Origin: Streptomyces pseudovenezuelae
Lineage (GTDB): Bacteria > Actinomycetota > Actinomycetes > Streptomycetales > Streptomycetaceae
NCBI RefSeq assembly: GCF_029892565.1
Contig: NZ_JARXVH010000019.1
Coordinates: forward strand, 62,001 to 126,000
Length of the DNA stretch: 64,000 nt
Reading direction: 5' to 3'
The position numbers were made by a program, and so were the translations under genes. The notes under the pieces are model-generated. The model was not told where the DNA came from. It did not search any database and saw nothing but the letters and a program-made list of their open reading frames with translations. This document shows positions 31,500 through 40,197 of the stretch, piece by piece. Each line of letters opens with the position of its first letter. Position 1 is the stretch's first letter.

Positions 31500-32102
31500 T
31501 CAGACCCGTGCCAGGCGTCGGCTCACCACCTCGTCGGCCAGCCCGTACGCCACCGCCTCTTGCGCGGTGAACACCTTGTCGCGGTCCATGTCCGCGCGCA
31601 GGGTCGCGATGTCGTGGTGGGTGTGCCGGGACAGCACCTCCTCGACCTGCGAGCGGATCCGGACCATCTCCTTGGCCTGCAGGGCCAGATCGGAGACCGT
31701 GCCCTGCCGTCCGCCGCTGGCGGGCTGCCCGAGCAGCACGCGCGCGTGCTCCAGCACGAAGCGCCGCCCCGGATCCCCGCCGGCCAGCAAAACGGCTGCG
31801 GTCGACGCGGCCTGTCCGACGCAGAACGTCGAGATCGGCACTTGTACGTAGGTCATCGTGTCGTAGATCGCCATCAGTGAAGTGAAGGAGCCGCCGGGGG
31901 AGTTGAGGTAGATCGCGATCTCGTTGTCCGGGGCCGCCGACTCCAGATGGAGGAGTTGGGCGATGACGACGTTGGCGACGCCGTCGTCGATCTCGGTGCC
32001 GAGGAAGATGATGCGCTCGGACAGCAGTTTGCTGAAGACGTCGTAGGACCGCTCGCCCTGCGGGGTCCGCTCGACGACGTTCGGAATCGTGTAGGTCCCC
32101 AT
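31500..32102 (-). CDS. clpP4: ClpP4-type Clp protease subunit, catalytic His apparently replaced
   Basis: 200 residues from ATG 32102, one base after the clpP3 stop. A complete ClpP fold: NEIAIYLNSPGGSFTSLMAIYDTM, nucleophile Ser in GQAASTAAVLLAGG, and Asp region ADMDRDKVFTAQEAVAYGLAD. Where clpP3 has IMMHQPS, this protein has VLLGQPA, so the catalytic histidine position appears to be Gly. If so, it would work only in a mixed ClpP3P4 tetradecamer, like ClpR-type subunits. Operon with clpP3, under PopR control by analogy. Confidence 0.9.
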   Translation of the reverse strand: MGTYTIPNVVERTPQGERSYDVFSKLLSERIIFLGTEIDDGVANVVIAQLLHLESAAPDNEIAIYLNSPGGSFTSLMAIYDTMTYVQVPISTFCVGQAASTAAVLLAGGDPGRRFVLEHARVLLGQPASGGRQGTVSDLALQAKEMVRIRSQVEEVLSRHTHHDIATLRADMDRDKVFTAQEAVAYGLADEVVSRRLARV

Positions 32103-32103
32103 G

Positions 32104-32736
32104 TCACAGCCCCATCCGTCGTCGTGCGGCGGCCGGGCGGATGTCGGCGAGCGACTCCAGGACCCGGTCCACCATGCCGTACTCCTTGGCCTCCTCGGCC
32201 GTGAACCAGCGGTCGCGGTCACCGTCCCGGGAGATCGTCTCCGGGCTCTGTCCGGTGTGCTCCGAGGTGATCCGCTCGATGGTCCGCTTGGTGAAGTCCA
32301 GGTTGTCCGCCTGGATCTCGATGTCCGCGGTGGTGCCGCCGATCCCCGCCGACGGCTGGTGCATCATGATCCGCGCGTTCGGCAGGGAGTAGCGCTTGCC
32401 GGCCGCGCCGACGCTGAGCAGGAACTGGCCCATGCTGGCCGCGAAGCCCATCGCGAGCGTCGAGACGTCGTTCGGGATCAGCCGCATGGTGTCGTAGATG
32501 GCGAGTCCCGCGTGCACCGACCCGCCCGGGCTGTTGATGAACAGGCCGATGTCGGTGCGCGGATCCTCCGCCGACAGCAGGAGCAGCTGGGCGCAGATCC
32601 GGTTGGCGGAGGCCTCGTTGACCTCGGTACCGAGGAACACGATCCGCTGGCCCAGGAGTTGGGCGGCGAGATGGTCGTCGAACCGGGTGGGCGGGGTGTC
32701 GCCCTCCTCGGCCCGGGGTGCGGTGAGTGAAGTCAT
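32104..32736 (-). CDS. clpP3: ClpP3-type ATP-dependent Clp protease proteolytic subunit
   Basis: 210 residues from ATG 32736 with AGGAG upstream. The full catalytic triad is visible: Ser in GFAASMGQFLLSVG, His in ARIMMHQPSAG and Asp in SRDGDRDRWFTAEEAKEYG. The N-terminal QRIVFLGTEVNEASANRI is the usual axial-loop and first-strand region. Followed by clpP4 with a one-base gap. In Streptomyces, clpP3-clpP4 is a backup to clpP1-clpP2 and is induced via PopR. A PopR-box-like palindrome is at 32808-32822. Confidence 0.93.
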   Translation of the reverse strand: MTSLTAPRAEEGDTPPTRFDDHLAAQLLGQRIVFLGTEVNEASANRICAQLLLLSAEDPRTDIGLFINSPGGSVHAGLAIYDTMRLIPNDVSTLAMGFAASMGQFLLSVGAAGKRYSLPNARIMMHQPSAGIGGTTADIEIQADNLDFTKRTIERITSEHTGQSPETISRDGDRDRWFTAEEAKEYGMVDRVLESLADIRPAAARRRMGL

Positions 32737-32807
32737 CGGTTCTCCTGTCGAGGCGGTGTTGCCGTCGACTCCACTCTTGGCCCAGGTCCGCGCGTCGATG
32801 CGATTTC

Positions 32808-32822
32808 TCTGCCGGTGGCAGA
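32808..32822 (-). promoter_or_regulatory. candidate PopR box upstream of clpP3
   Basis: TCTGCC-GGT-GGCAGA is a perfect palindrome with a 3-base spacer, 72 bases upstream of clpP3. The reported PopR site, from memory, is TTCTGCC-3N-GGCAGAA; only the outermost base pair differs here. A half site GGCAGAG follows at 32832-32838. Confidence 0.8.
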
Positions 32823-32876
32823 TTCGCCAGGGGCAGAGCCGACCTCAACGGGCACGCGCAACGACAGACTGAGCCC

Positions 32877-33578
32877 ATGGACGCGGGACTCGCCGCGCTG
32901 CTCGGCGCCACCGTCGGCTCTGCCGCCACCCTCGGCACCGCGATCGTGAGCGGTCGGGCACAGGCGCGGTCGCAGCACGATCAGTGGCGCCGCCAGCACC
33001 GCCGCGACGGGTACGCCGGCTACCTGAGCGCGCTCCATGACCGCGACATCGCCATGGACGCCGTCCTCGACGCGTTGCGTCCGGGCGATCCGAACCTGTC
33101 CGATGCCGAGGAGAAGATACGCACTTTCATCGCCCTGGCCCGCGAGGGAAACACCACCCGCAAAGCCGAGGGCACCGCCCTCGCCGCCGAACGAGAGCGG
33201 ATCCTCTACCAGGCGATCAAGGACTTTCGCCGCGTGGCAGGCGAAGTCCTCGGCACCACGGACCGACTCGCCAGGCTCAGTCCTTCTCGCGCACCTGCCC
33301 GAAGAACGCCCGCACATCTGCGACCAGCAGGTCCGGCTGCTCCATCGCCGGGAAGTGCCCGCCCCGGTCGAACTCCGTCCACCGGACCAGGTTCTCGGTC
33401 CGCTCCGCCTTGTGCCGCAGGGGGAGTTGGGGCTCGGCCGGGAAGACGGCGACGGCGGTCGGGGCGGTGGACGGCTCGGTGGGGAGGGCGGCGCGGCCCG
33501 TGGCGTGGGCCCGCTCGTAGTAGATGCGGGCCGCCGAACCGGCCGTGCCGGTCAGCCAGTACAGCATCACGTTGGTGA
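32877..33578 (+). CDS. hypothetical protein, C-terminus probably truncated by rearrangement
   Basis: ATG 32877 follows CAGACT (32865-32870) at leaderless spacing. Residues 1 to about 130 look like genuine protein: LAALLGATVGSAATLGTAIV could be a membrane or glycine-zipper segment, then RAQARSQHDQWRRQHRRDGYAGYLSALHDRD, a helical region. From about 33275 the frame becomes Pro/Arg/Ser-rich and is simply the antisense of the epoxide hydrolase 3' end. The original gene end was probably lost when the hydrolase gene came to lie here. Function unknown. Confidence 0.4.
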   Translation: MDAGLAALLGATVGSAATLGTAIVSGRAQARSQHDQWRRQHRRDGYAGYLSALHDRDIAMDAVLDALRPGDPNLSDAEEKIRTFIALAREGNTTRKAEGTALAAERERILYQAIKDFRRVAGEVLGTTDRLARLSPSRAPARRTPAHLRPAGPAAPSPGSARPGRTPSTGPGSRSAPPCAAGGVGARPGRRRRRSGRWTARWGGRRGPWRGPARSRCGPPNRPCRSASTASRW

Positions 33579-34476
33579 GCATCCGGTCCCGGTCGACGGC
33601 CTCCTCGGGCAGCCGGTCCGAGTCCGTCCACTCCTGGAACTTCTCGACGATCCAGGCGAGTTGGCCGACCGGCGAGTCGGTGAGCGCGTACGCCGCGGTC
33701 TGTGGGCGGGTGGACTGCAGGACGGCGTATCCGGTGCCCTCGCGCGACCACTCGGTCCACCGGCGCCACGACAGCAGCGCCCGCTCCTGCTCCTCCGTGT
33801 TGAGCGTGTCCAGTTCGTCGGGGGTCGGCTCGGTGGACTGCTGGCCGCCCGGCAACAGATTCAGGTGTACGCCGATCACGCGGTCGGGGTGGGCCCGGCC
33901 CAGCTCGCGGGAGATGGCGGCGCCCCAGTCGCCGCCCTGCGCCCCGAACCGCTCGTAGCCCAGTCGCCCCATCAGCTCGGCCCACGCGTCGGCGATCCGC
34001 CCTGCCTCCCAGCCGAGGTCGGCCGGAGGCCCGGACAGCCCGAAGCCGGGGATGCTCGGCACCACGAGATGGAAGGCGTCGGCCGGGTCCCCGCCGTGCG
34101 CGGCCGGGTCGGTGAGCGGTCCGACGACGTCCAGGAACTCGACGATCGAGCCCGGCCAGCCGTGGGTGATGATCAGCGGGGTGGCGTCCGGCTCGGGCGA
34201 GCGGATGTGCGCGAAGTGGACGTTCGAGCCGTCGATCGTGGTCGTGAACTGCGGCCATTCGTTGAGCAGTGCCTCCGCGGCCCGCCAGTCGTACGCGTGC
34301 CGCCAGTGACCGACGAGTTCGCGCAGGTAGTCCGCCGGCACGCCGTACGCCCAGCCGGTGCCGGGCAGTTCGTCCGGCCAGCGGGTGCGGTCGAGACGGT
34401 CGCGGAGATCGTCGAGGTCGCGCTGCGGGATGTCGATGCGGAACGGGCGGATGCTGTCGGCAGGCGAAGACGTCAT
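33277..34476 (-). CDS. epoxide hydrolase (EHN domain, alpha/beta hydrolase)
   Basis: 399 residues from ATG 34476. The N-terminal EHN domain (FRIDIPQRDLDDLRDRLDRTRWPDEL) is followed by the hydrolase core: oxyanion HGWPGS, nucleophile Asp in AQGGDWGAAI, and the C-terminal charge-relay His in DRGGHFPAMEQPD. Hydrolyses epoxides to diols; juvenile-hormone-type epoxide hydrolases and bacterial detoxification enzymes share this layout. Catalytic residues are intact. Its 3' end lies antisense to the truncated gene starting at 32877. Confidence 0.9.
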   Translation of the reverse strand: MTSSPADSIRPFRIDIPQRDLDDLRDRLDRTRWPDELPGTGWAYGVPADYLRELVGHWRHAYDWRAAEALLNEWPQFTTTIDGSNVHFAHIRSPEPDATPLIITHGWPGSIVEFLDVVGPLTDPAAHGGDPADAFHLVVPSIPGFGLSGPPADLGWEAGRIADAWAELMGRLGYERFGAQGGDWGAAISRELGRAHPDRVIGVHLNLLPGGQQSTEPTPDELDTLNTEEQERALLSWRRWTEWSREGTGYAVLQSTRPQTAAYALTDSPVGQLAWIVEKFQEWTDSDRLPEEAVDRDRMLTNVMLYWLTGTAGSAARIYYERAHATGRAALPTEPSTAPTAVAVFPAEPQLPLRHKAERTENLVRWTEFDRGGHFPAMEQPDLLVADVRAFFGQVREKD

Positions 34477-34645
34477 GGTGGCGAGCCTAGTTCGGGGCGG
34501 GGGTGTGGCCACCGGGATTGAATCCCGCTCGACCGATGAGTTCGGGGGCTCGGACCGGTCGATACAGATAACTGCGTTCCACACAGGTGACCGCGTTCCG
34601 CAGACCGCGCTCCATCGACCCCGTTCCACCGCCCAGGAGGTACAC

Positions 34646-35128
34646 ATGACCACCGACGGATTCACCACGTGTCTCTGGTTCGACGGCCAGGCCGAGGAGG
34701 CCGCGCACTACTACGTCTCGGTCTTCAAGAACTCCAGCGTCGGCAAGGCGGCCCGCTACACCGAGGGCGCCATGCAGCCGGCCGGCACGGTGCTGACCGT
34801 GGAGTTCACGGCCAACGGCCACAAGTTCCTCGCGCTCAACGGCGGCCCCCAGTTCAAGTTCACCGAGGCGGTCTCCTTCATGATCTTCTGCGCGGACCAG
34901 GAGGAGGTCGACTACTACTGGACCAAGCTGATCGAAGGCGGCGGCGAGCCCGGCCCCTGCGGCTGGCTCAAGGACCGCTACGGCCTGTCCTGGCAGGTCG
35001 TGCCCGACGGTCTCGACGCGATGATCAGCGACCCGGACACGGAGAAGGCGACCCGCGCGATGGGCGCCATGATGAAGATGGGCAAGCTCGACATCGCCGC
35101 CCTGGAGAAGGCCTTCGCGGGCGAGTAG
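34646..35128 (+). CDS. PhnB-like VOC superfamily protein
   Basis: 160 residues from ATG 34646 with AGGAGG at 34635-34640. The PhnB/YjdN (3-demethylubiquinone-9 methyltransferase-like) domain is clear: TTCLWFDGQAEEAAHYYVSVF, LNGGPQFKFTEAVSFMI, GWLKDRYGLSWQVVP, and the C-terminal AMMKMGKLDIAALEKAF. True methyltransferase activity is not established for this family. It lies divergent from the epoxide hydrolase and 2 bases from the stop of the convergent membrane protein gene. Confidence 0.85.
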   Translation: MTTDGFTTCLWFDGQAEEAAHYYVSVFKNSSVGKAARYTEGAMQPAGTVLTVEFTANGHKFLALNGGPQFKFTEAVSFMIFCADQEEVDYYWTKLIEGGGEPGPCGWLKDRYGLSWQVVPDGLDAMISDPDTEKATRAMGAMMKMGKLDIAALEKAFAGE

Positions 35129-35130
35129 CC

Positions 35131-36423
35131 CTACGGCTCGGTGGCCTCCGGCGACCGGCCCGACCCCTCCGCGTCCGCGGCGAGGGCGGCCCGGCCGCCG
35201 GCCGCCAGCAGAGCGAGCACGGCGAGGACGGCCAGCAGGACCAGTGCGAGGAGTACGACGGTCAGCACCGTCGGGTCGTTCCACAGCGCGAAGACCAGGG
35301 CCACCACGAGCAGCGCGCCGAGCGTGATCCAGCGGCGGTGCGCCTGCGCGAGGGTTCCGGCACGTCCGGCGTGGATCTGATGGCCGTACGCCCAGATCGC
35401 CGCCGAGTCCGCGGTGCGCTCGGACGTTCTGCGGACGGCGACCGGCAGTCTGCCGGGGCCGATCAGATAGGCGCCCAGCGCGATCACCACGCCCAGCACG
35501 ACGGCCGTGCGCAGACTGACCCGCAGAAAGCGGAGCAGGGTGTCGAAGATCTCCGCGGCGGCGGCCGGCGACTGGATCTGCGGCGGGAGATGGTCGAGGT
35601 AGTACCGGCGCGCCACGACGAGGGCGATCCCCACGAGCAGCGCCGCGAAGGCCGCCCCCAGCGCCGTACGGGCCAGGGCTCGCCGACGGCCGCGGGCCAG
35701 CAGCACACCCGACGCGCCGAGCACCACCAGCAGGACGGGCAGCCAGTTGCCGACCACGTCCAACAGTCGCGCGCCGCCCCGGATTTGATCCAGCTGCTCG
35801 GACCGGAGGAGCACCAGCTGCTTGTCCACCCGGGGGATCTTGTCCGCCGGCGCCAGTCCCTCGGCCACCAGCTCCTTCTTCACCCGGTCGACGGCCGCCC
35901 CGACGTCCAACGTGACCGTGCCCTGGTCGACACCCACCGCGCCCCGGCCCTCGCCGGTGAGGGCGTGCACCACCGAGTCGTGGGCGGTCCGGTTGGCGGA
36001 CGTCCACACCTTCGCGAAGGCGTCGCTGCGCACGACCCGGGTCACCACCTTCTTCACCGCCTCGTGCACGGCATCGTCCACCTGCGGACCCAGCATCCGC
36101 ACGGCGGCCGCGGCCCGGGGCGGCAGACCCTGGGACTCCAGCCAGGTGGAGATGTCGCCGACGGCCTGAGTGCCGTCCACGCGCACGGCGACGGCGTCGG
36201 TGATCCGCCGCACGGCCGCGTCCCGCACACCGGAGCGGGTCGCCAGTGGGGACACGGTCGCCACGTAACGGTCGGTGTCGAGGGCGATGTCGTGCACCCA
36301 GGTGGCCAGCAGGGCCACTGGGACCAGGACGCAGGTCAGCACGAGGAGGACGGCGGAGGCGGTGGCGCGGGCGATCCGGCCGGGCCGCGACCCGAGCGAG
36401 CCGGGATCCTGCGGGGCGCTCAT
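35131..36423 (-). CDS. membrane protein with large extracytoplasmic domain
   Basis: 430 residues from ATG 36423. An N-terminal helix (ASAVLLVLTCVLVPVALLATWV) is followed by about 200 residues outside the membrane (TDRYVATVSPLATRSGVRDAAV onward). Five or so further helices come in the C-terminal half (WLPVLLVVLGASGVLLA, TALGAAFAALLVGIALVVA, AVVLGVVIALGAYLI, LGALLVVALVFALW, VVLLALVLLAVLAVLALL). Length and layout resemble actinobacterial integral membrane proteins of unknown role. I cannot assign a function. Confidence 0.78.
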   Translation of the reverse strand: MSAPQDPGSLGSRPGRIARATASAVLLVLTCVLVPVALLATWVHDIALDTDRYVATVSPLATRSGVRDAAVRRITDAVAVRVDGTQAVGDISTWLESQGLPPRAAAAVRMLGPQVDDAVHEAVKKVVTRVVRSDAFAKVWTSANRTAHDSVVHALTGEGRGAVGVDQGTVTLDVGAAVDRVKKELVAEGLAPADKIPRVDKQLVLLRSEQLDQIRGGARLLDVVGNWLPVLLVVLGASGVLLARGRRRALARTALGAAFAALLVGIALVVARRYYLDHLPPQIQSPAAAAEIFDTLLRFLRVSLRTAVVLGVVIALGAYLIGPGRLPVAVRRTSERTADSAAIWAYGHQIHAGRAGTLAQAHRRWITLGALLVVALVFALWNDPTVLTVVLLALVLLAVLAVLALLAAGGRAALAADAEGSGRSPEATEP

Positions 36424-36527
36424 GGGGCCTCCCGGTTCCGTCCGGCCGTCCGCTGCCCCCATTCCCGCCGGTGCTCAGGGCGTCGGCACGCCGGGAGGGG
36501 CCGTACGGGCGAAGCACCCGAAGGCCG

Positions 36528-37409
36528 CTACACCACCTCGGCCAGCACCTCGGCGAGCACATGCCGGGAGTTCTCCGCGAGCACCGGGTTCGTGTCCCGG
36601 TAGTACGGCAGCTGGATGAGGGAGACCGACAGTGCCCAGCCACGCCCGCGTGCCCACTCGGCATCGTCGGCGCCCACGGCCGTACGGAAGGCGTCCCGGG
36701 CAGTGGCGGGAAGGAGGTTCCAGGCGACCATGAGATCGACCGCGGGATCCCCCACTCCCGCCCCGCCGAAGTCGAGTACGGCGCTCAGGCGCCCTTGGTC
36801 CACCAGCACGTTGCCGGGCGACAGGTCGCCGTGGGCCCAGACGGGCGGACCGGTGTGCACCGGGGCCCGCAGCGCCTCCTCCCACAGGGCGGTCATCGCG
36901 TCGGTGTCGACGGTCCCGGCGAGCTGAGCGATGGCCGAACGGGTGGGTTCGTCGCGCCTCGCCAGTGGCACGCCACGGAACCCCGGCGGCCCGTCCAGGG
37001 CGTCGATCAGGCGCACCTCGTGGACGAACTCGGCCAGGTCCGCGGCGAGTCGCGCCGGTTCGTCGACCGCCCCGGCGACGGGATTGCGGCCCGCGAGCCA
37101 GCCGTAGACCCCCCACGGCCAGGGAAACCCCTCCCCGGGCACGCCTCGCCCCAGCGGTTGGGGCACGGTGGCGGTCAGTCGCGGGCCCAGCTCGGGGAGC
37201 CACCGCAGTTCGTCCTCGATGGCGGCGACGGCGCGCGGATGCCGGGGCAGCCGTACGACCATGTCGTCGCCGAGCCGGAACATGGCGTTCTCCGTCCCCG
37301 CCGACTCCACCCGGCGTACGGACAGAGCGGACCACTCGGGGAACTGTTCGGCGATCAGCCGGCGGACCAGTGAGGCCTGGATGTCGACCTCGTCCGCATG
37401 CATCTTCAT
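36528..37409 (-). CDS. aminoglycoside-phosphotransferase-family kinase
   Basis: 293 residues from ATG 37409; an ATG at 37418 is equally possible. The APH fold is intact: WAHGDLSPGNVLVDQGRLSAVLDFGGAGVGDPAVDLMVAW holds the catalytic Asp of HGD and the metal Asp of DFG, and RLPRHPRAVAAIEDELRWLPEL supplies the nucleotide lysine/glutamate region. Such kinases phosphorylate small molecules; many, despite the name, are not resistance determinants. No antibiotic cluster is nearby, so substrate is unknown. Confidence 0.88.
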   Translation of the reverse strand: MKMHADEVDIQASLVRRLIAEQFPEWSALSVRRVESAGTENAMFRLGDDMVVRLPRHPRAVAAIEDELRWLPELGPRLTATVPQPLGRGVPGEGFPWPWGVYGWLAGRNPVAGAVDEPARLAADLAEFVHEVRLIDALDGPPGFRGVPLARRDEPTRSAIAQLAGTVDTDAMTALWEEALRAPVHTGPPVWAHGDLSPGNVLVDQGRLSAVLDFGGAGVGDPAVDLMVAWNLLPATARDAFRTAVGADDAEWARGRGWALSVSLIQLPYYRDTNPVLAENSRHVLAEVLAEVV

Positions 37410-37467
37410 GGCGCACATGAGGAGACATCCCAGCGCGCGGCGACGCCCGTGTCCACCGAGTTCGGCG

Positions 37468-38397
37468 CTAGGACACGTCCTCGCCGATCACCCGCGTGAT
37501 CTCCCGGCCGATCCGCAGGATGCCGGGGGAGCGGACCGGGCACGGCTTCGGCGTGGACGTGGTCGGGACCAGACAGAAGTGCAGGTAGTCCTTGTCGAGG
37601 TGCAGGGCCGTCCGGTCGTCGCCGGGATCGGTGCAGTAGTCGGGGTGGCCGTGCTCGTAGGCCGTGCACGGCAGGTACTGGGACCAGGTGTACCGGGCCC
37701 CGGCCGGGCTCACCGTGGCGCCCGCGTCGGCGACGAGGTCGCCCGAGGCGGCGGCCTGCTTCTCGTAGAGGGCGTTCACCCGCCGGACCCGGTCCGGCGT
37801 GATCGGGTCGGGGCCCTGCAGCACCCAGACGATCTTCGGGCGCCGCGCACCGCCCGCGTCGGCGATCTGCGCGGTGAGTCTGCGCATGTCGGCCTCGTAG
37901 CGCGCGAAGTACGTCTTCCGAGCGGCGTCGTAGGTGATCCCGTCCATGCACCACGTGTAGGCCCACGCGTTGCCCCAGAACTGCAGCACCACGTAGTCCG
38001 GATGCTGCGCGCGGACCAGGGCGGCCGCCTTGGCGGCGTTGGGTACGAGTGACTTCTCGCCGGTGCCTTCCAGGTAGTCGCACGGTGTGGTCCCCGAGTA
38101 CGGGGCGCTCGTGTACGTCGCTCCCAGGTCCCGTCGGAGTTCCTGGCCGAGCACGTTCTGGGCCTCCATGGCGAGCGAGTCGCCGAGGTAGAGGACCCGG
38201 GGTGCCACGGCGGGACGGGCGCGGGGAGAGGTGGAGGGGGAGGCGGGGGCCTGCTGTGGCTGGTGCGTGGTCGCGGCGGCCGTACCCGGCAGGGTGGGGG
38301 TCGGCGGCGCCGCCGCCGCTCCGGACGAGGGGTCCCCGCACGCGCCTAGCAGCAGCACTGCGGACAGCAGCGCCCCCACGATCCACGGCTTCCGCAT
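37468..38397 (-). CDS. SGNH/GDSL-hydrolase-fold lipoprotein
   Basis: 309 residues. The signal peptide ends in a lipobox (LLLGACGD, Cys about residue 20). A proline/threonine-rich linker follows, then an SGNH-type core with VLYLGDSLAMEAQNVLG (Ser nucleophile in GDS) and VVLQFWGNAW. The block I and III residues look conserved, but the Asp-His pair is hard to place. Anchored outside the membrane. Possibly an esterase acting on cell-surface acyl groups; the family also contains inactive O-acetyltransferase-associated domains. Confidence 0.78.
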   Translation of the reverse strand: MRKPWIVGALLSAVLLLGACGDPSSGAAAAPPTPTLPGTAAATTHQPQQAPASPSTSPRARPAVAPRVLYLGDSLAMEAQNVLGQELRRDLGATYTSAPYSGTTPCDYLEGTGEKSLVPNAAKAAALVRAQHPDYVVLQFWGNAWAYTWCMDGITYDAARKTYFARYEADMRRLTAQIADAGGARRPKIVWVLQGPDPITPDRVRRVNALYEKQAAASGDLVADAGATVSPAGARYTWSQYLPCTAYEHGHPDYCTDPGDDRTALHLDKDYLHFCLVPTTSTPKPCPVRSPGILRIGREITRVIGEDVS

Positions 38398-38504
38398 GCA
38401 GCAACTCCCGCCCCGGAGCCCGAAATCGGCTCACCAGGCAAGCACAGCGGGACCCAAGGGGGAAGACGTACGGCGGCAGTTGAGGCCTTGCCGAGACGCT
38501 CCGG

Positions 38505-40166
38505 TCAGCTCTCGCCGAGATGCTCCAGGAGATCCAGCAGGTCGGTGAGGGGCAGCGGCTTGGTCAGGTGGGCGTCGAAGCCGGCCGCCCGGGACAGTGC
38601 GCGGTCGGTGCCCTGGCTGAAGCCGGACACCGCGATCAGGCGGAGGTCGGTGCCGTCCGGCCGGGACCGCAGTGCGCGGGCGATCGCGTAGCCGTCCATG
38701 TCCGGCAGGCCCAGGTCGCACAGGACGACGTCGAAGGGGCGTGACTCGGTGGCGTTGAGGGCGTCCGTGCCCGTGTGCACCGCCGTTACCTGGTGGCCCT
38801 GCCGTTCCAGGAGGGTGCGGTAGGTGGCGGCCAGGTCGATGTTGTCCTTGACGATCAGGATCGACAGGGCGCGTGGGGCGGCTCGGACGGGCGCGGGGCG
38901 GGGCTGTTGCGGGGCCGTGGTGTCGGTGGTCGGGAGGAGCGCCGTGAACGAGGCGCCCTTGCCCGGCCCTTCGCTGTGCGCGGTGATCTCGCCGCCGTGC
39001 AGCTCGACCACCGTCCGTACGACCGCGAGCCCGAGTCCCAGGCCTTCCGGGGTGTCGGGGCCGGCCGGGGCCGCCCGCATGAACACCCCGAACAGCTCCT
39101 CCGCCTGGCCGGGTTCGAACCCGATTCCGTCGTCCCGCACGGTGAGGCGGGCCCGGCCGTCCCGGGCGGTCAGACCGACCTCCGTGTGGCCGCCCGGCCG
39201 GGTGTACTTGAGCGCGTTGGACAGCAGGTTCGTCAGGACCTGGGCCAGTCGCAGCCGGTCGCCGTCCACGATCACCGGATCCGGCGGCAGCACGGCGCCG
39301 AGCGTGCGGCCCTCGTGCCCGAACAGGCCGCGGATGTCGGCGCACGCCCCGTCCACGACCGAGCGCAGGTCGACCGGCTCGCGCACCAGCTCCAGGTGCC
39401 CGGTCACCGCCCGCGTGCCGTCCAGCAGGTCGTTGCTCATCCGGGCCAGCGTGCCCAACTGCCGTTCCAGGACGGACAGTGCCGGATGGCCGTCCGGAAT
39501 GTCGAGGGCCAGCAGCTCGGTCGCCGCGGAGGCGGCCGCCAAGGGGTTGCGCAGCTCGTGCGAGAGCGTGGCGATGAACCGGTCCTTGGCCCGCTGCTCC
39601 TCTCGCAACCGGCGCCCCGCCGCGTCCAGTTCGGCATTGGCCCAGCTCAACTGCTCGTTCACCTCGCGGATCTCCCGCGCCCGCACGAACAGGTCGATCT
39701 CCATCCCCTCGGCCCGCATCTGCGCGTCGGCGACCGCCCGCCGCTGCTCGCGCCCCACCCGGCGCAGATGCACGAACTCCGTGACGTCCTCGACCCGGTG
39801 GATGACGTACGCGACCCGCCCCTCGGCGTCCAGGACCGGCGAGTTGACGGGACTCCAGTACCGCTCGGCGAAGACACCCTCCTCATCCGTCGGGATGTCG
39901 TACCGCTGCAGTGCCATCGTGTCCGTACGCCCGCTCGCCCGCACCGTCTCCAACGACCGCCGCAGATTGGCGACCCCGTCCGCCGACGGGTCGTCCGGGT
40001 TGTCGGGGAACACGTCGAAGACCGGGTGCCCGACGATGTCCCGCTGCGTGCGGGTGGCCGTCAGGTAGGCGCGGTTGACCTCGACGATGCTGAAGTCGCG
40101 GTCCAGGACGAGCAGCGGGGACAGGGTCGCGTCGAACAGGAGCCGGAAGTCCGGGACATCGGGCAC
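38505..40166 (-). CDS. hybrid sensor histidine kinase (PAS-HisKA-HATPase-REC)
   Basis: 553 residues from GTG 40166 (GGAGG 7 bases upstream). A PAS sensor (about 5-140, FDATLSPLLVLDRDFSIVEVNRAYL) and a coiled coil lead to the dimerisation helix ATLSHELRNPLAAA with phospho-His about residue 203. A GHKL ATPase follows (LLSNALKYTRPGG, DDGIGFEPGQ, GLGLAVVRTVVELHGG), then a C-terminal receiver with DVVLCDLGLPDMDGYA. No membrane segment, so it senses an internal signal, perhaps via a PAS-bound ligand. The response regulator gene starts upstream at 40872; the pair is one operon. Confidence 0.92.
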   Translation of the reverse strand: MPDVPDFRLLFDATLSPLLVLDRDFSIVEVNRAYLTATRTQRDIVGHPVFDVFPDNPDDPSADGVANLRRSLETVRASGRTDTMALQRYDIPTDEEGVFAERYWSPVNSPVLDAEGRVAYVIHRVEDVTEFVHLRRVGREQRRAVADAQMRAEGMEIDLFVRAREIREVNEQLSWANAELDAAGRRLREEQRAKDRFIATLSHELRNPLAAASAATELLALDIPDGHPALSVLERQLGTLARMSNDLLDGTRAVTGHLELVREPVDLRSVVDGACADIRGLFGHEGRTLGAVLPPDPVIVDGDRLRLAQVLTNLLSNALKYTRPGGHTEVGLTARDGRARLTVRDDGIGFEPGQAEELFGVFMRAAPAGPDTPEGLGLGLAVVRTVVELHGGEITAHSEGPGKGASFTALLPTTDTTAPQQPRPAPVRAAPRALSILIVKDNIDLAATYRTLLERQGHQVTAVHTGTDALNATESRPFDVVLCDLGLPDMDGYAIARALRSRPDGTDLRLIAVSGFSQGTDRALSRAAGFDAHLTKPLPLTDLLDLLEHLGES

Positions 40167-40197
40167 GGTCGGACCTCCGGGGGCCGGTGCGGGGGAC

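Noticed and set aside
36528..37409. Aminoglycoside phosphotransferase-like gene as an antibiotic resistance gene
   Set aside because: The fold is shared by many small-molecule kinases, no antibiotic cluster adjoins, and the sequence does not resemble known resistance enzymes closely enough by eye.
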